Assembly (NCBI GenBank): GCA_019638185.1
Contig: JAHBUH010000010.1
Span: 62,001-126,000, forward strand
Length of the DNA stretch: 64,000 bases
Direction of reading: 5' to 3'
Source: Leadbetterella sp.
GTDB taxonomy: Bacteria; Bacteroidota; Bacteroidia; Cytophagales; Spirosomataceae
Both the position numbers and the translations under genes were made by a program. This document shows positions 25,616-34,189 of this stretch, piece by piece (position 1 is the stretch's first letter; every line of letters starts with the position of its first letter). Under the pieces are notes generated by a model that searched no databases, was not told where the DNA came from, and worked only from the letters and a program-made list of their open reading frames with translations.

Positions 25616-28117
25616 ATGAAGAAACTACTGATCTTATTACTGACTATCGCCTCCCTGCCTGCATTCCCGCAGGGATTTCCCGGTGGAACAGGAGCCCCCG
25701 GAAACCGCGAGAGTGCTTTGACCACTTTGCAGAATGCCCAGCCCAAAGGAACCTCTAAAATTACGGGAACCATCACCGACAGCCTGAGTGCTGAGCCGGT
25801 GTCTTATTCCACCGTGTCACTGGTCAACAGCGAAACGGGAAAAACCATAGACGGCACCATGGCGAATGATAAAGGGGAATTTGCCCTGACCCAGATAGCC
25901 GCCGGAGAATACACGGTGGTGATCTCGTTTGTAGGATACCAGGATAAGCGCATCACGGGCATCCGGGTACAGAAAGGGAAAGACGTGGAGTTAGGTACCG
26001 TACAGGTATCCGTCAATGCCCACACACTGGAAGAAGTGAAGGTCACCGGGGTGAAGGCGCTGATCGAAGAGAAGGTAGACCGGCTGGTTTACAATGCCGA
26101 GGGCGATATAGCCGCCAAAGGCGGTGATGCCTCTGACATCCTGAAAAAAGTGCCCATGCTCACCGTGGACCTCGACGGGAACGTTTCCCTGCGGGGCTCT
26201 TCGAACATCCGAGTGCTGATTAATAACAAACCATCTACCATAGTGGCCAGCAGCGTGGCCGATGCCCTGAAGATGATCCCCGCTGACCTCATTAAAACCG
26301 TGGAGGTGATCACCTCCCCATCGGCTAAATACGATGCGGAAGGCACCGGCGGGATCATTAACATCATTACCAAAAAATCAGATGTGCAGGGACTTACCCT
26401 GAACGTGGACTCCGGTGCGGGTCTCCGGGCCTCTAACCTCGGCCTGAACGGAAACTACCGGAACGGCAAGTTCGGTATGACGCTGGGCGGCTTTGGCCGG
26501 GTATTTTACAATAAATCAGGCGGTACCCTGGATCAGACCACTTTCGGAACTACCCAGACCCGCACCCAGCAAACCAGCAGTGGTAACGATAACGGCCTGT
26601 TCGGAAGGTATAACCTGGGCTTTGATTATGACATCAGCCAGAACCAGTCGCTGTCTGCCGGGATAGCCTTCGGTACCCGTAACCTTCGCCGGGACCTGGA
26701 CTACACCACTAAACTCTTTACTAATAATGCCCTCACTTCCACCTCCCTGCGGGAAGTAGACGGAAAGGATAACTCCAATAACGTGGATGTAAACCTGGAC
26801 TACATCCGGATCTTCAAACCCCGGCAGGAACTTTATGTTTCTACCTACTACAGCCAGAATAACCTGGTGAATAATTTTGATGCAGATATCCTGACCACGG
26901 CCGGGGAGATCCTCAGCCGCATGCAGAACCGGAATGATAATACCAATAAAGAATTTACGGTTCAGGCCGACTTCGTGAGCCCCATAAGCAGTAACCAGTC
27001 GTTTGAAGCCGGACTCAAAGGGATTTTCAGGAATGTGAACAGCGACTATAAGTACCTTTCGGCCACGGGTTCGGGCAGCTTTGCCCTGGATCCGGCTAAC
27101 CCGTCGGGTTTCCTGGATTATTCACAAAACATTGCCTCCGGGTACCTGTCGTATACCTATACCACCGCAAACAAGCTGACCTTTAAGCTGGGTACCCGGT
27201 ACGAGTACACCACCATTGATGCCCAGGATCAGATTAAACCCATCACCATCCCGTCTTACGGAAACCTGGTGCCCAGTGTGAACATCTCCAAGAGTTTTGC
27301 CGATAACTCCACCCTGAAGCTGGCTTACAATAAACGGATCCAGCGCCCGGGCCTGCAGCAACTGAACCCGAACTACAATGCCGCTAACCCCCAGAATATC
27401 AGTATCGGTAACCCCAGCCTTAAGCCGGAGGTAACGGATAACGTGGAGCTGTCTCTAAGCACCTATGCCGGAAAAAATTATTTTAACTTCTCGGTGTTCG
27501 GCCGCCAGACCCATAACGCCGTTACCCGGATCACCACCCCTTCTGACACCCTGGCCGGGGCCATGATCACCACTTTCGAGAACATCGGAACGCAGAAAGC
27601 CGCCGGTGGAAATATCTTTGGCAACCTCTACCTCACCCCGAAATGGACCCTTAACGGCGGCGTGGACCTGTACTATACCTACATGGAAGGACAGATCCTG
27701 GATGCCACCGGAACCGCCCGCATGGCCGATAACTCCGGTTTTGTGATAGGCGGAAGGCTGCAATCCCAGCTGCTGCTGCCGGATAACTGGGCCGTACAGG
27801 CTTTCGGAGGCTTCCGTGGCAAGCAGGTGCAGCTGCAGGGTAGCATGGGAAGTTTTTACATGTACTCGCTGGGTATCCGTAAAGAGTTTAATAACAAGAA
27901 GGGAAGCATAGGCCTGGCTGCGGAAAACTTCCTGGGAGGTATGAAAATGAACAGCACGGTCATCTCGCCCCTGTATGAGCAGTATAACCGGAATAATATC
28001 TATAACCAGAACATTAAGCTTACGTTCTCCTACAAAATAGGCAAGATGGCTTTTGTTCAGAAGAAAACCCGTTCAGTGAAAAATGATGATGTGATAGGAG
28101 GAAGCGCGGAACAATAA
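25616..28117 (+). CDS. TonB-dependent-receptor-like outer-membrane beta-barrel protein
   Basis: An 833-residue outer-membrane protein with a signal peptide (LLILLLTIASLPAFPQG), a carboxypeptidase-regulatory-like domain at about 48-130 (ITGTITDSLSAEPVSYSTVS), a plug-like region (DILKKVPMLTVDLDGNVSLR, GTGGIINIITKK) and an OMP_b-brl_3 type barrel. This subfamily lacks the SusC signature and has no SusD partner. It is divergent from the LytTR/LytS pair 257 bases away, suggesting it is their target. Substrate unknown; metal or peptide uptake is typical for the family but unproved here. Confidence 0.93.
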   Translation: MKKLLILLLTIASLPAFPQGFPGGTGAPGNRESALTTLQNAQPKGTSKITGTITDSLSAEPVSYSTVSLVNSETGKTIDGTMANDKGEFALTQIAAGEYTVVISFVGYQDKRITGIRVQKGKDVELGTVQVSVNAHTLEEVKVTGVKALIEEKVDRLVYNAEGDIAAKGGDASDILKKVPMLTVDLDGNVSLRGSSNIRVLINNKPSTIVASSVADALKMIPADLIKTVEVITSPSAKYDAEGTGGIINIITKKSDVQGLTLNVDSGAGLRASNLGLNGNYRNGKFGMTLGGFGRVFYNKSGGTLDQTTFGTTQTRTQQTSSGNDNGLFGRYNLGFDYDISQNQSLSAGIAFGTRNLRRDLDYTTKLFTNNALTSTSLREVDGKDNSNNVDVNLDYIRIFKPRQELYVSTYYSQNNLVNNFDADILTTAGEILSRMQNRNDNTNKEFTVQADFVSPISSNQSFEAGLKGIFRNVNSDYKYLSATGSGSFALDPANPSGFLDYSQNIASGYLSYTYTTANKLTFKLGTRYEYTTIDAQDQIKPITIPSYGNLVPSVNISKSFADNSTLKLAYNKRIQRPGLQQLNPNYNAANPQNISIGNPSLKPEVTDNVELSLSTYAGKNYFNFSVFGRQTHNAVTRITTPSDTLAGAMITTFENIGTQKAAGGNIFGNLYLTPKWTLNGGVDLYYTYMEGQILDATGTARMADNSGFVIGGRLQSQLLLPDNWAVQAFGGFRGKQVQLQGSMGSFYMYSLGIRKEFNNKKGSIGLAAENFLGGMKMNSTVISPLYEQYNRNNIYNQNIKLTFSYKIGKMAFVQKKTRSVKNDDVIGGSAEQ

Positions 28118-28140
28118 GCAATTAGTAATGGTAAATTAGT

Positions 28141-28198
28141 AATGGTTAATTGTTAATGAGGGGTGGTTTCATCCATTAATCATTAACAATTAACCATT
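28141..28198. terminator. 19-bp inverted repeat between convergent genes
   Basis: AATGGTTAATTGTTAATGA (28141-28159) is perfectly repeated in inverted form at 28180-28198, around a 20-base loop. It lies between the convergent barrel gene and rho, so bidirectional termination is likely. The left side is preceded by two copies of ATTAGTAATGG, so the element also belongs to the AT-rich simple repeats often seen between genes in this phylum. Confidence 0.7.
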
Positions 28199-28216
28199 TA
28201 TCATTAAAAAAAGCTT

Positions 28217-29740
28217 CTACCGGTTCATCGTAGACAGGAACTCCAGGTTATTCCTTGTTCCTTTCATCTTGGAAAGCAGGAACTCCATGGTTTCCATTGG
28301 GTTCATGTCGGCCATATACTTTCTAAGCAGCCATACCCGCTGAAGCTCGTCTTTTTCCATGAGCAGGTCTTCTTTCCGGGTTCCCGAAGTGAGGATATCG
28401 ATAGAAGGGAAAACGCGCTTATTAGCCAGGCGGCGATCCAGCTGCAGTTCCATGTTACCGGTACCTTTAAATTCTTCGAAGATCACCTCATCCATTTTAG
28501 AGCCGGTGTCTATCAGGGCCGTAGCCACAATGGTCAGCGAGCCGCCGTTTTCAATCTTCCGGGCTGCCCCGAAGAAACGTTTGGGCTTGTGAAGCGCATT
28601 GGCATCCACACCCCCGGAGAGGATCTTACCTGAAGAAGGCTGGGTGGTGTTATACGCCCGCGCCAGACGGGTGATGGAATCCAGCAGGATCACCACGTCA
28701 TGGCCGGATTCTACCAGCCTTTTAGCTTTCTCCAGCACCATGCCGGAAACCTTCACATGCCTGTCGGCGGTTTCATCGAAGGTAGATGAGATCACTTCCG
28801 CTTTTACGCTCCGCTGCATATCGGTTACCTCTTCCGGCCTTTCGTCAATCAGCAGGATGATCAGGTAGATCTCCGGGTGATTAACGGTGATGGCGTTAGC
28901 GATCTCCTTCAGCAGCACCGTCTTACCGGTTTTAGGCTGCGCCACAATCATCCCCCTCTGGCCTTTCCCGATAGGCGAGAAGAGGTCCAGCACCCGGGTA
29001 GACATGATCTCCGGACGCGTGCTGAGCCTGATTTTTTCCTGAGGGAAGAGTGGGGTGAGGTATTCAAACGGGATCCGGTCACGGATCTCCTCGGTGGTTT
29101 TACCGTTTACAGTGATCACCTTCAGCAGGGCAAAATACTTTTCCCCGTCTTTAGGCGGGCGGATAGTGCCGTGAATGGTATCACCGGTTTTAAGGCCGAA
29201 AAGCTTGATCTGGGAAGGGGAGACGTAGATGTCATCCGGGCTGGCCAGGTAATTATAATCGGCTGAACGCAGGAAACCGTAGCTTCCTTCACTCATGATC
29301 TCCAATACCCCGGTGTTATCGATGAGTCCGTCAAACTCCTTCACCAGGTTATTGAATTGTTTCTTTATATTTTTGCTGTAATCGTCTTTGCGTTTGGCTT
29401 CGAGGGCCTGTTCTTTGGTCACCTCATCTACTATTCCCAGGTCTTCATCCGTGATGTCCGGTACCTCTTCCAGAAGGTCAGACATATCGAGCTCTTCATC
29501 AGAAACAGTGGGGATAACTACCTCATCAGCGGGAGGTTCCGGTGCCAGGATCTCCGGCTCGGGGAAAGATTCCGTAAAGGCAGGAACCGGGTTAAGATTA
29601 GGAGATTGAGTGGTGTCATCAGAAACTATTCTTGTGATTCTTTTCCTGACTCTGGGAGTTTTAGGTGCTTCTGCCGGCTCTTCAGCAGAGGCCTTGGCTT
29701 TACTCTTGGTGGCTCTGGCCGGTTTTTTTTCTTCTTCCAC
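28217..29740 (-). CDS. rho: Transcription termination factor Rho
   Basis: A 507-residue Rho ATP-dependent RNA helicase. The cold-shock RNA-binding domain begins at [20 protein letters not shown] (about residue 143), the P-loop is [10 protein letters not shown], Walker B is [16 protein letters not shown] and the R-loop region contains [10 protein letters not shown] with [16 protein letters not shown]. The start is GTG at 29740 (GTGGAAGAAGAA). Residues 1 to about 120 are a Lys-, Ala- and Pro-rich then strongly acidic extension that replaces the usual N-terminal helical Rho_N domain. Such extensions occur in Bacteroidota and may affect RNA binding or phase behaviour. Confidence 0.97.
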   Translation of the reverse strand: MEEEKKPARATKSKAKASAEEPAEAPKTPRVRKRITRIVSDDTTQSPNLNPVPAFTESFPEPEILAPEPPADEVVIPTVSDEELDMSDLLEEVPDITDEDLGIVDEVTKEQALEAKRKDDYSKNIKKQFNNLVKEFDGLIDNTGVLEIMSEGSYGFLRSADYNYLASPDDIYVSPSQIKLFGLKTGDTIHGTIRPPKDGEKYFALLKVITVNGKTTEEIRDRIPFEYLTPLFPQEKIRLSTRPEIMSTRVLDLFSPIGKGQRGMIVAQPKTGKTVLLKEIANAITVNHPEIYLIILLIDERPEEVTDMQRSVKAEVISSTFDETADRHVKVSGMVLEKAKRLVESGHDVVILLDSITRLARAYNTTQPSSGKILSGGVDANALHKPKRFFGAARKIENGGSLTIVATALIDTGSKMDEVIFEEFKGTGNMELQLDRRLANKRVFPSIDILTSGTRKEDLLMEKDELQRVWLLRKYMADMNPMETMEFLLSKMKGTRNNLEFLSTMNR

Positions 29741-30012
29741 TTAATTGAAATTAAAATTAGGTATTAATCTGAACCTTACAGGTTAGGTACTATGTAATAT
29801 GGGTAAAGATTTTTATATAAGATGTTTAGGATATACTCACCATCCACGGATATCACACTACTATTAAAAGGTATATCTAAATTCGAAAAAATAATTGATT
29901 TGATGGATCGGGCGATTTTGGTTTTACCGTCCCGGATTTCCAGAAGTGATTTTGAAATCGTGTGCAAGATACGATACAAATCTTATTCCTTCCAAAAAAA
30001 TAGAAATTTATT
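29741..30012. other. Gene-free stretch between rho and dapF
   Basis: About 270 A+T-rich bases upstream of rho. Short frames on both strands lack protein-like composition. It presumably holds the rho promoter and leader; I could not place a full promoter with confidence. Confidence 0.4.
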
Positions 30013-30774
30013 CTATAATTCGCCCCTGAAAACCCGTTTTGCGGGGCCGGAAAGGATGATTCCGGAGATTTTATCACCCGGGTTCAGGGATACTTTCAGC
30101 TCACCGCCCAGGGTCTGTATGTGCACTTCGGTGGCCGTAGATTTCCGGAGGTGGCTCACTACGGCGGCGGCGGTTACGCCGGTTCCGCACGAGTAGGTCT
30201 CGTCTTCCACACCCCGTTCATAGGTGCGCACTTTCAGGGCGGAGGAGCCCAGGACCTGCACAAAATTAACGTTCACCCCGCCGCGGTTTTTCCAGTAGTC
30301 GCTGTAGCGGATAGCCGAACCCACCCCTTTTACGTCCAGCGCATCTACATCCGGGTGAAAGATCACCAGGTGCGGAGAACCTGTATTGACAAAGAAGCCG
30401 TCGGCCTCTTCCGTGATCCCGTCTACATCTATCATGTGCAGGAATACGTTTCCGTGCCCTGTTTTTGAGCTGTGCTCCCCGTCTACGGCCAGGAAACGGG
30501 TATGGTCTTTAAAAATACCCAGGTCAGCGGCAAACTGCACCGCGCAGCGGCCCCCGTTACCACACATGCTGCCTTCACCGCCATCGGCATTAAAATACCG
30601 CATCCGGAAGTCGTAGCCTTCCGCGTTTTCAATGAGGATGAGCCCGTCAGCACCCACGCCGAAGCGCCGGTGGCAGAGGCGGGCTATATTGGCCTGCGTG
30701 TCATCAAACTGCATTTCGCGGTTATCGATCATCACGAAATCGTTTCCTGTACCCTGGTATTTGAAAAATTCCAT
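30013..30774 (-). CDS. dapF: Diaminopimelate epimerase
   Basis: The 253-residue enzyme interconverts LL- and meso-diaminopimelate in lysine and peptidoglycan synthesis. ATG 30774 (MEFFKYQGTGNDFVMIDNRE) matches the family start, so a 12-residue upstream extension was discarded. The two catalytic cysteines are visible in GSMCGNGGRC and TYSCGTGVTAAA, with the conserved VGADGLI and GSPHLVIF segments. Length is a little short of typical (about 260-280) but all active-site parts are present. It lies downstream of rplS, separated by a hairpin terminator. Confidence 0.97.
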   Translation of the reverse strand: MEFFKYQGTGNDFVMIDNREMQFDDTQANIARLCHRRFGVGADGLILIENAEGYDFRMRYFNADGGEGSMCGNGGRCAVQFAADLGIFKDHTRFLAVDGEHSSKTGHGNVFLHMIDVDGITEEADGFFVNTGSPHLVIFHPDVDALDVKGVGSAIRYSDYWKNRGGVNVNFVQVLGSSALKVRTYERGVEDETYSCGTGVTAAAVVSHLRKSTATEVHIQTLGGELKVSLNPGDKISGIILSGPAKRVFRGEL

Positions 30775-30796
30775 AGCCGTTAATTTATTTGTCCGT

Positions 30797-30824
30797 AAAA
30801 AAAAAGTCACCTCAAAGAGATGAC
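30797..30824 (-). terminator. Terminator after rplS
   Basis: On the minus strand GTCATCT and AGGTGAC form a 7-bp stem (30806-30824, one G-T pair) followed by an unbroken run of nine T residues (30797-30805). A short T-run also follows on the plus strand, so it may act both ways. It separates rplS from dapF. Confidence 0.85.
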
Positions 30825-30881
30825 GTTTTTCTACAAATTATGAAAAAGCTATTACTTAAAATCTTTAAAGCAATTCGCTGC

Positions 30882-31235
30882 TTATTTTTTCAATTCTTTG
30901 ATTCTGGCCGCTTTACCGTGCTTACCTCTCAGGTAATACAGTTTGGCCCGGCGAACTTTACCTCTTCTGATCACTTCAATTTTGTCAATTGAAGGTGACA
31001 GAACCGGGAAAATTCTTTCTACACCTACTCCGTTGGAGATTTTACGTACGGTAAAAGACTCACCGGGAGTTCCGTAGTTTTTCCTTTGGATCACTACTCC
31101 CTGGTATAGCTGAATACGCTCTTTGTTACCTTCTACAATCTTAACGTACACATTTACAGTGTCTCCAGCCTTAAAGTCAGGAACGTTCGCGTTAGTTCCG
31201 TTTACCTCTGACTCTACAAATTTAATTAAGTCCAT
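30882..31235 (-). CDS. rplS: 50S ribosomal protein L19
   Basis: The 117-residue protein is ribosomal protein L19, at the interface of the two subunits. Diagnostic segments are [52 protein letters not shown] and [20 protein letters not shown], with [16 protein letters not shown] at the end. Length is normal. It is transcribed alone from the canonical promoter at 31319-31348 and is followed by a terminator. The usual partners (rpsP, rimM, trmD) are not adjacent. Confidence 0.99.
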   Translation of the reverse strand: MDLIKFVESEVNGTNANVPDFKAGDTVNVYVKIVEGNKERIQLYQGVVIQRKNYGTPGESFTVRKISNGVGVERIFPVLSPSIDKIEVIRRGKVRRAKLYYLRGKHGKAARIKELKK

Positions 31236-31318
31236 TTAATAAAAAAAATTAAAGATAAATTTTATGTTTCAAAGCGGCTTCCTTTAGGCGAAAAGGAGGC
31301 ATTTGATAAAAAGTGTCG

Positions 31319-31348
31319 CAAAGATAAAGTTTTTTTGTTACTCCGCAA
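31319..31348 (-). promoter_or_regulatory. Canonical Bacteroidota promoter of rplS
   Basis: On the minus strand TTG (31346-31348) is followed by exactly 19 bases and TATCTTTG (31319-31326), matching the Bacteroidota consensus TTG-N19-TAnnTTTG in full. It lies 84 bases before the rplS start, leaving a leader of about 75 bases. Confidence 0.88.
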
Positions 31349-31401
31349 ATACCCTTTTTGAAAAAAGTACTTAATCCTCAAAAACTTACCCGGCCGGAGG
31401 C

Positions 31402-32442
31402 CTATTTCGGTTTCACTTTTCCCATGCCCAGCGCGCTGATCATCCAGTTCGGGAGCCGCTTATGCGTACCCCTTTCTTTCAGGTTAATGAACCAGCCCAG
31501 TTTTTTCAGCACGGGAACTTTATGGGTTTCCACAAATTCCAGCAGGGTGCCGTCAGGGTCTTCAAGGTAGGTAAAACGGCCGGCGGCCTCGCCCATATCA
31601 AAGGAATTGGCACTATCTACCGTAAACGGGTAGCCGAAAGTGCTTAAACGGGCGGCCAGGATGTCCATATTAATGGTGTCAAAACAGAGGTGGATGTAGC
31701 CCAGGTCGCCCCAGGTTCTACCCTCCATGATCTTCCGGGGCACGGTATCCAGGGCCTGTACCAGCTCTATCTCCACATTGCCGATCAACCGCGTAAAAGC
31801 GCCCGCGTCATTTTCTTTTTTCCGTAGCAGTACCCGCCGGAAAGTGCTGCGGTTCTGGCCCAGTTCAGCCAGGTCTTCAAAAAAGCCGGTTTTGTCGTAA
31901 ATGACCTCGTGCAGGCCCAGGGCTTCTTTATACAGTGGGAGCGCCTTTTCCACATCACTTACGCCGATCACCGCCCCCAGCACACCGCCGGTATTGGAGG
32001 CCTTGGGTTTGAACCAGGAGTCATCTTCCACCACCTGGATCACGTTCCGGTAGGGGTCTTTCAGCCATACCACCGGCTTGCCGTCGGGCCGCGAAACCGC
32101 CTTCAGGCCGTTAGCGTAGGCAAAATCCCCCAGGTTCTGGCACTTGATCCGGGCCGCAAAAATGCCCAGGTCGCCAAAAACCGGCTCAAACGAAGCGGCC
32201 AGGGGGAGCGGCCGCTTAGATTCCCAGATCTCCGCCCCGCCGCCACCGGCTATATTCAGGGCCATGATGGCCCGCCGCCGCCGGATGTTGCCGTCCGTAT
32301 ACTTCACCATCAGCTTGGCATCGGCCACGTCGTCAAAAAGCGGGATATTCAGGTTAAAGGTCTTATTGTACCAGTTAAAGGCTTCACCGGCATTTACCAC
32401 GCCTATGCCTATCTGCTGGATGCCTGTAATAAGATTTTCCAT
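31402..32442 (-). CDS. Two-domain VOC (glyoxalase/dioxygenase fold) protein
   Basis: A 346-residue protein with two vicinal-oxygen-chelate modules: residues about 5-140 (QIGIGVVNAGEAFNWYNKTF ... VWLKDPYRNVIQVVED) and about 150-315 (LGAVIGVSDVEKALPLYKEA ... GYIHLCFDT ... FTYLEDPDGTLLEFVETHK). Metal ligands appear in HLCFD and the Glu of LLEFVE. It resembles glyoxalase-like proteins rather than a known enzyme, so the substrate is open. The C-terminal 30 residues (KKLGWFINLKERGTHKRLPN) are a basic tail often seen with membrane-associated family members. It is transcribed away from the AAA/DUF4143 gene. Confidence 0.85.
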   Translation of the reverse strand: MENLITGIQQIGIGVVNAGEAFNWYNKTFNLNIPLFDDVADAKLMVKYTDGNIRRRRAIMALNIAGGGGAEIWESKRPLPLAASFEPVFGDLGIFAARIKCQNLGDFAYANGLKAVSRPDGKPVVWLKDPYRNVIQVVEDDSWFKPKASNTGGVLGAVIGVSDVEKALPLYKEALGLHEVIYDKTGFFEDLAELGQNRSTFRRVLLRKKENDAGAFTRLIGNVEIELVQALDTVPRKIMEGRTWGDLGYIHLCFDTINMDILAARLSTFGYPFTVDSANSFDMGEAAGRFTYLEDPDGTLLEFVETHKVPVLKKLGWFINLKERGTHKRLPNWMISALGMGKVKPK

Positions 32443-32520
32443 TTCATTTTAGTTTTCGCAGATTCAAAGGTAAGGAGAGTTTTTAAGCGGGACAAAAATT
32501 AATATGGGATGCAGTTATTT

Positions 32521-32619
32521 TGCACTTATACAGTGCATAATTTATAAGAAAATGCACTATAAGAGTGCAAAATATTTTAATAAATGCACTATCGTAGTGC
32601 AGTTTATTCTATACCTTTG
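32521..32619 (+). promoter_or_regulatory. Three 17-bp palindromes at exact 32-bp spacing plus -7 box
   Basis: TGCACTTATACAGTGCA (32521-32537), TGCACTATAAGAGTGCA (32553-32569) and TGCACTATCGTAGTGCA (32585-32601) share the form TGCACT-N5-AGTGCA. Start-to-start distances are 32 and 32 bases, about three DNA turns, placing the sites on one face. TACCTTTG (32612-32619) is a -7 box just downstream, 16 bases before the ATG at 32635. This is a multi-site operator for the ATPase gene and perhaps the genes behind it. Confidence 0.88.
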
Positions 32620-32634
32620 TGTAAAGTTTTAAAA

Positions 32635-33804
32635 ATGAAGACCTTATTTGAATATTCGGCCCAGCTGATCAGCGAAGTCAAAACGGACTTTGTCCGGTAT
32701 ATGTATCCGCGGATCCACTGGCAAAACCGGCTTATCGGCATAACCGGCCCCCGGGGTGTGGGTAAAACCACCCTGGTGATGCAGTATATCAAAAAAAATC
32801 TTCCTTTGAACCAAACCCTGTATGTGACTGCCGAAGATTTTTATTTTGCCCGGAACCGCTTATTGGACCTGGCCGGTGATTTTGTTAAAATGGGCGGTAA
32901 ATACCTGTTTATAGATGAGATCCATAAATACCCGGACTGGTCTAAGGAACTGAAGCTGATGTACGATTACCACCCGGAGATGAACGTGGTTTTTACCGGA
33001 TCTTCCGTCCTGGACATCAAAAAAGGCAGCTCGGATCTGAGCCGGAGAGCGGTCATGTACTCCATGCAGGGACTGTCTTTCCGGGAATACCTGGCGCTAT
33101 TTCACCGTATAGAAGTTCCGGAATTTACGTTACGGGACATTCTGGATCACCGGGTAGATGTGCCGCACATACCCCATCCGCTGCCTTTGTTTGCGGATTA
33201 CCTGGAAAAGGGTTACTATCCTTTTGCGGCAGAAGATGATTTTACCCGGAAGCTGCAGCAGGTGATTAACCAGACCCTGGAAACGGATATCCCCACCTAC
33301 GCCGGTATGAACGTGGCCACCGGCCGGAAACTCAGGCAGCTGATGGCCATTGTGGTAGCCAGCGTACCTTTTAAACCGAATATGAAAAAGATAGCCGAAA
33401 TGCTGAATGTCAGCCGGAATAATATAGCCGATTACCTTTTATATATGGAAGAGGCCGGGATGGTGGCCCAGCTCAGAAGCAACACCGGGGGAGTCCGGGG
33501 CCTGGGAAAAATAGATAAGGTGTATTTAGACAATACGAATTTAGCCTATAACCTGGCGGAGGAAAAGCCGGATAAAGGGAATATACGGGAAACTTTTTTT
33601 CTTAATCAGGTTAGTGTAAAGTACGAGGTGTTCTCTTCTGCGCCCGCTGATTTCCAGGTGGATCACAGGGATTTTGAGATAGGAGGAAAAAATAAAAATT
33701 CAAAACAAATTTTAAACGCCGGAAACGGGTTTATAGTTAAAGACGATATCGAAAAAGGTTTTCTGAATGTCATTCCCTTATGGCATTTCGGATTAATGTA
33801 TTGA
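32635..33804 (+). CDS. AAA ATPase with C-terminal DUF4143 domain
   Basis: A 389-residue AAA_14/DUF4143-family protein. ATG 32635 (MKTLFEYSAQ) is chosen because an upstream in-frame ATG lies inside the third operator palindrome. Walker A is TGPRGVGKTT (about 37-46) and Walker B LFIDEIHKY (91-99); sensor TGSS follows. A helical winged-HTH-like stretch (KIAEMLNVSRNNIADYLLYM) links to the DUF4143 domain, which ends with a PD-(D/E)xK nuclease-like motif (DHRDFEIGGKNKNSKQ). Function of this widespread family is unknown. It is controlled by the triple palindrome and followed after one base by a VOC gene. Confidence 0.93.
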   Translation: MKTLFEYSAQLISEVKTDFVRYMYPRIHWQNRLIGITGPRGVGKTTLVMQYIKKNLPLNQTLYVTAEDFYFARNRLLDLAGDFVKMGGKYLFIDEIHKYPDWSKELKLMYDYHPEMNVVFTGSSVLDIKKGSSDLSRRAVMYSMQGLSFREYLALFHRIEVPEFTLRDILDHRVDVPHIPHPLPLFADYLEKGYYPFAAEDDFTRKLQQVINQTLETDIPTYAGMNVATGRKLRQLMAIVVASVPFKPNMKKIAEMLNVSRNNIADYLLYMEEAGMVAQLRSNTGGVRGLGKIDKVYLDNTNLAYNLAEEKPDKGNIRETFFLNQVSVKYEVFSSAPADFQVDHRDFEIGGKNKNSKQILNAGNGFIVKDDIEKGFLNVIPLWHFGLMY

Positions 33805-33805
33805 A

Positions 33806-34189
33806 ATGCTGAAATCAGTTCACCATCTGGCCATCATCTGCTCGGACTACCGGCAGTCAAAAGATTTTTACACCCGGGTGCTCGGCCTGGAAGTGCTGCA
33901 GGAGATTTACCGGGCAGAGCGCCGCTCCTGGAAATTAGATCTGGCCCTGAACGGCCTTTACGTAATAGAACTGTTTTCTTTCCCCGACCCGCCGGCGCGG
34001 GTTAGCCGGCCGGAAGCAGCCGGTTTACGCCACCTGGCCTTTGCCGTGGAAAACCTGGATGCCAGTATCGCAGAATTAAAACAAAAAGGCGTCATTTGTG
34101 AACCCGTACGTACCGATGAACATACTGGTAAACGTTTTACATTTTTTGAAGATCCGGATAAATTACCGCTGGAACTATATGAAATATAA
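33806..34189 (+). CDS. Small VOC (glyoxalase I-like) protein
   Basis: The 127-residue protein is a single vicinal-oxygen-chelate unit of the YaeR/GloA2 type. Features are VHHLAIICSDYRQSKDFYTR, VLGLEVLQEIYRAERRSWKL, LRHLAFAVENLD and FTFFEDPDKLPLELYE, giving the metal ligands His (start), Glu (ELFSF), His and Glu (LELYE). It begins one base after the ATPase stop and overlaps the next gene by 11 bases, so these three form an operon. Substrate unknown; many relatives remain uncharacterised. Confidence 0.88.
   Translation: MLKSVHHLAIICSDYRQSKDFYTRVLGLEVLQEIYRAERRSWKLDLALNGLYVIELFSFPDPPARVSRPEAAGLRHLAFAVENLDASIAELKQKGVICEPVRTDEHTGKRFTFFEDPDKLPLELYEI

Noticed and set aside
29822..30196. Plus-strand frame overlapping the rho-dapF gap and the dapF 3' end
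   Set aside because: Half of it is antisense to dapF and the remainder has no recognisable features.
32521..32601. CRISPR-like array from the three evenly spaced palindromes
   Set aside because: Only three 17-bp units with 15-bp A+T-rich gaps, no cas genes, and placement right at a promoter; operator sites fit better.
32584..32634. Upstream ATG for the AAA/DUF4143 gene
   Set aside because: The extra codons lie inside the third operator palindrome and the -7 box, so they precede the transcription start.
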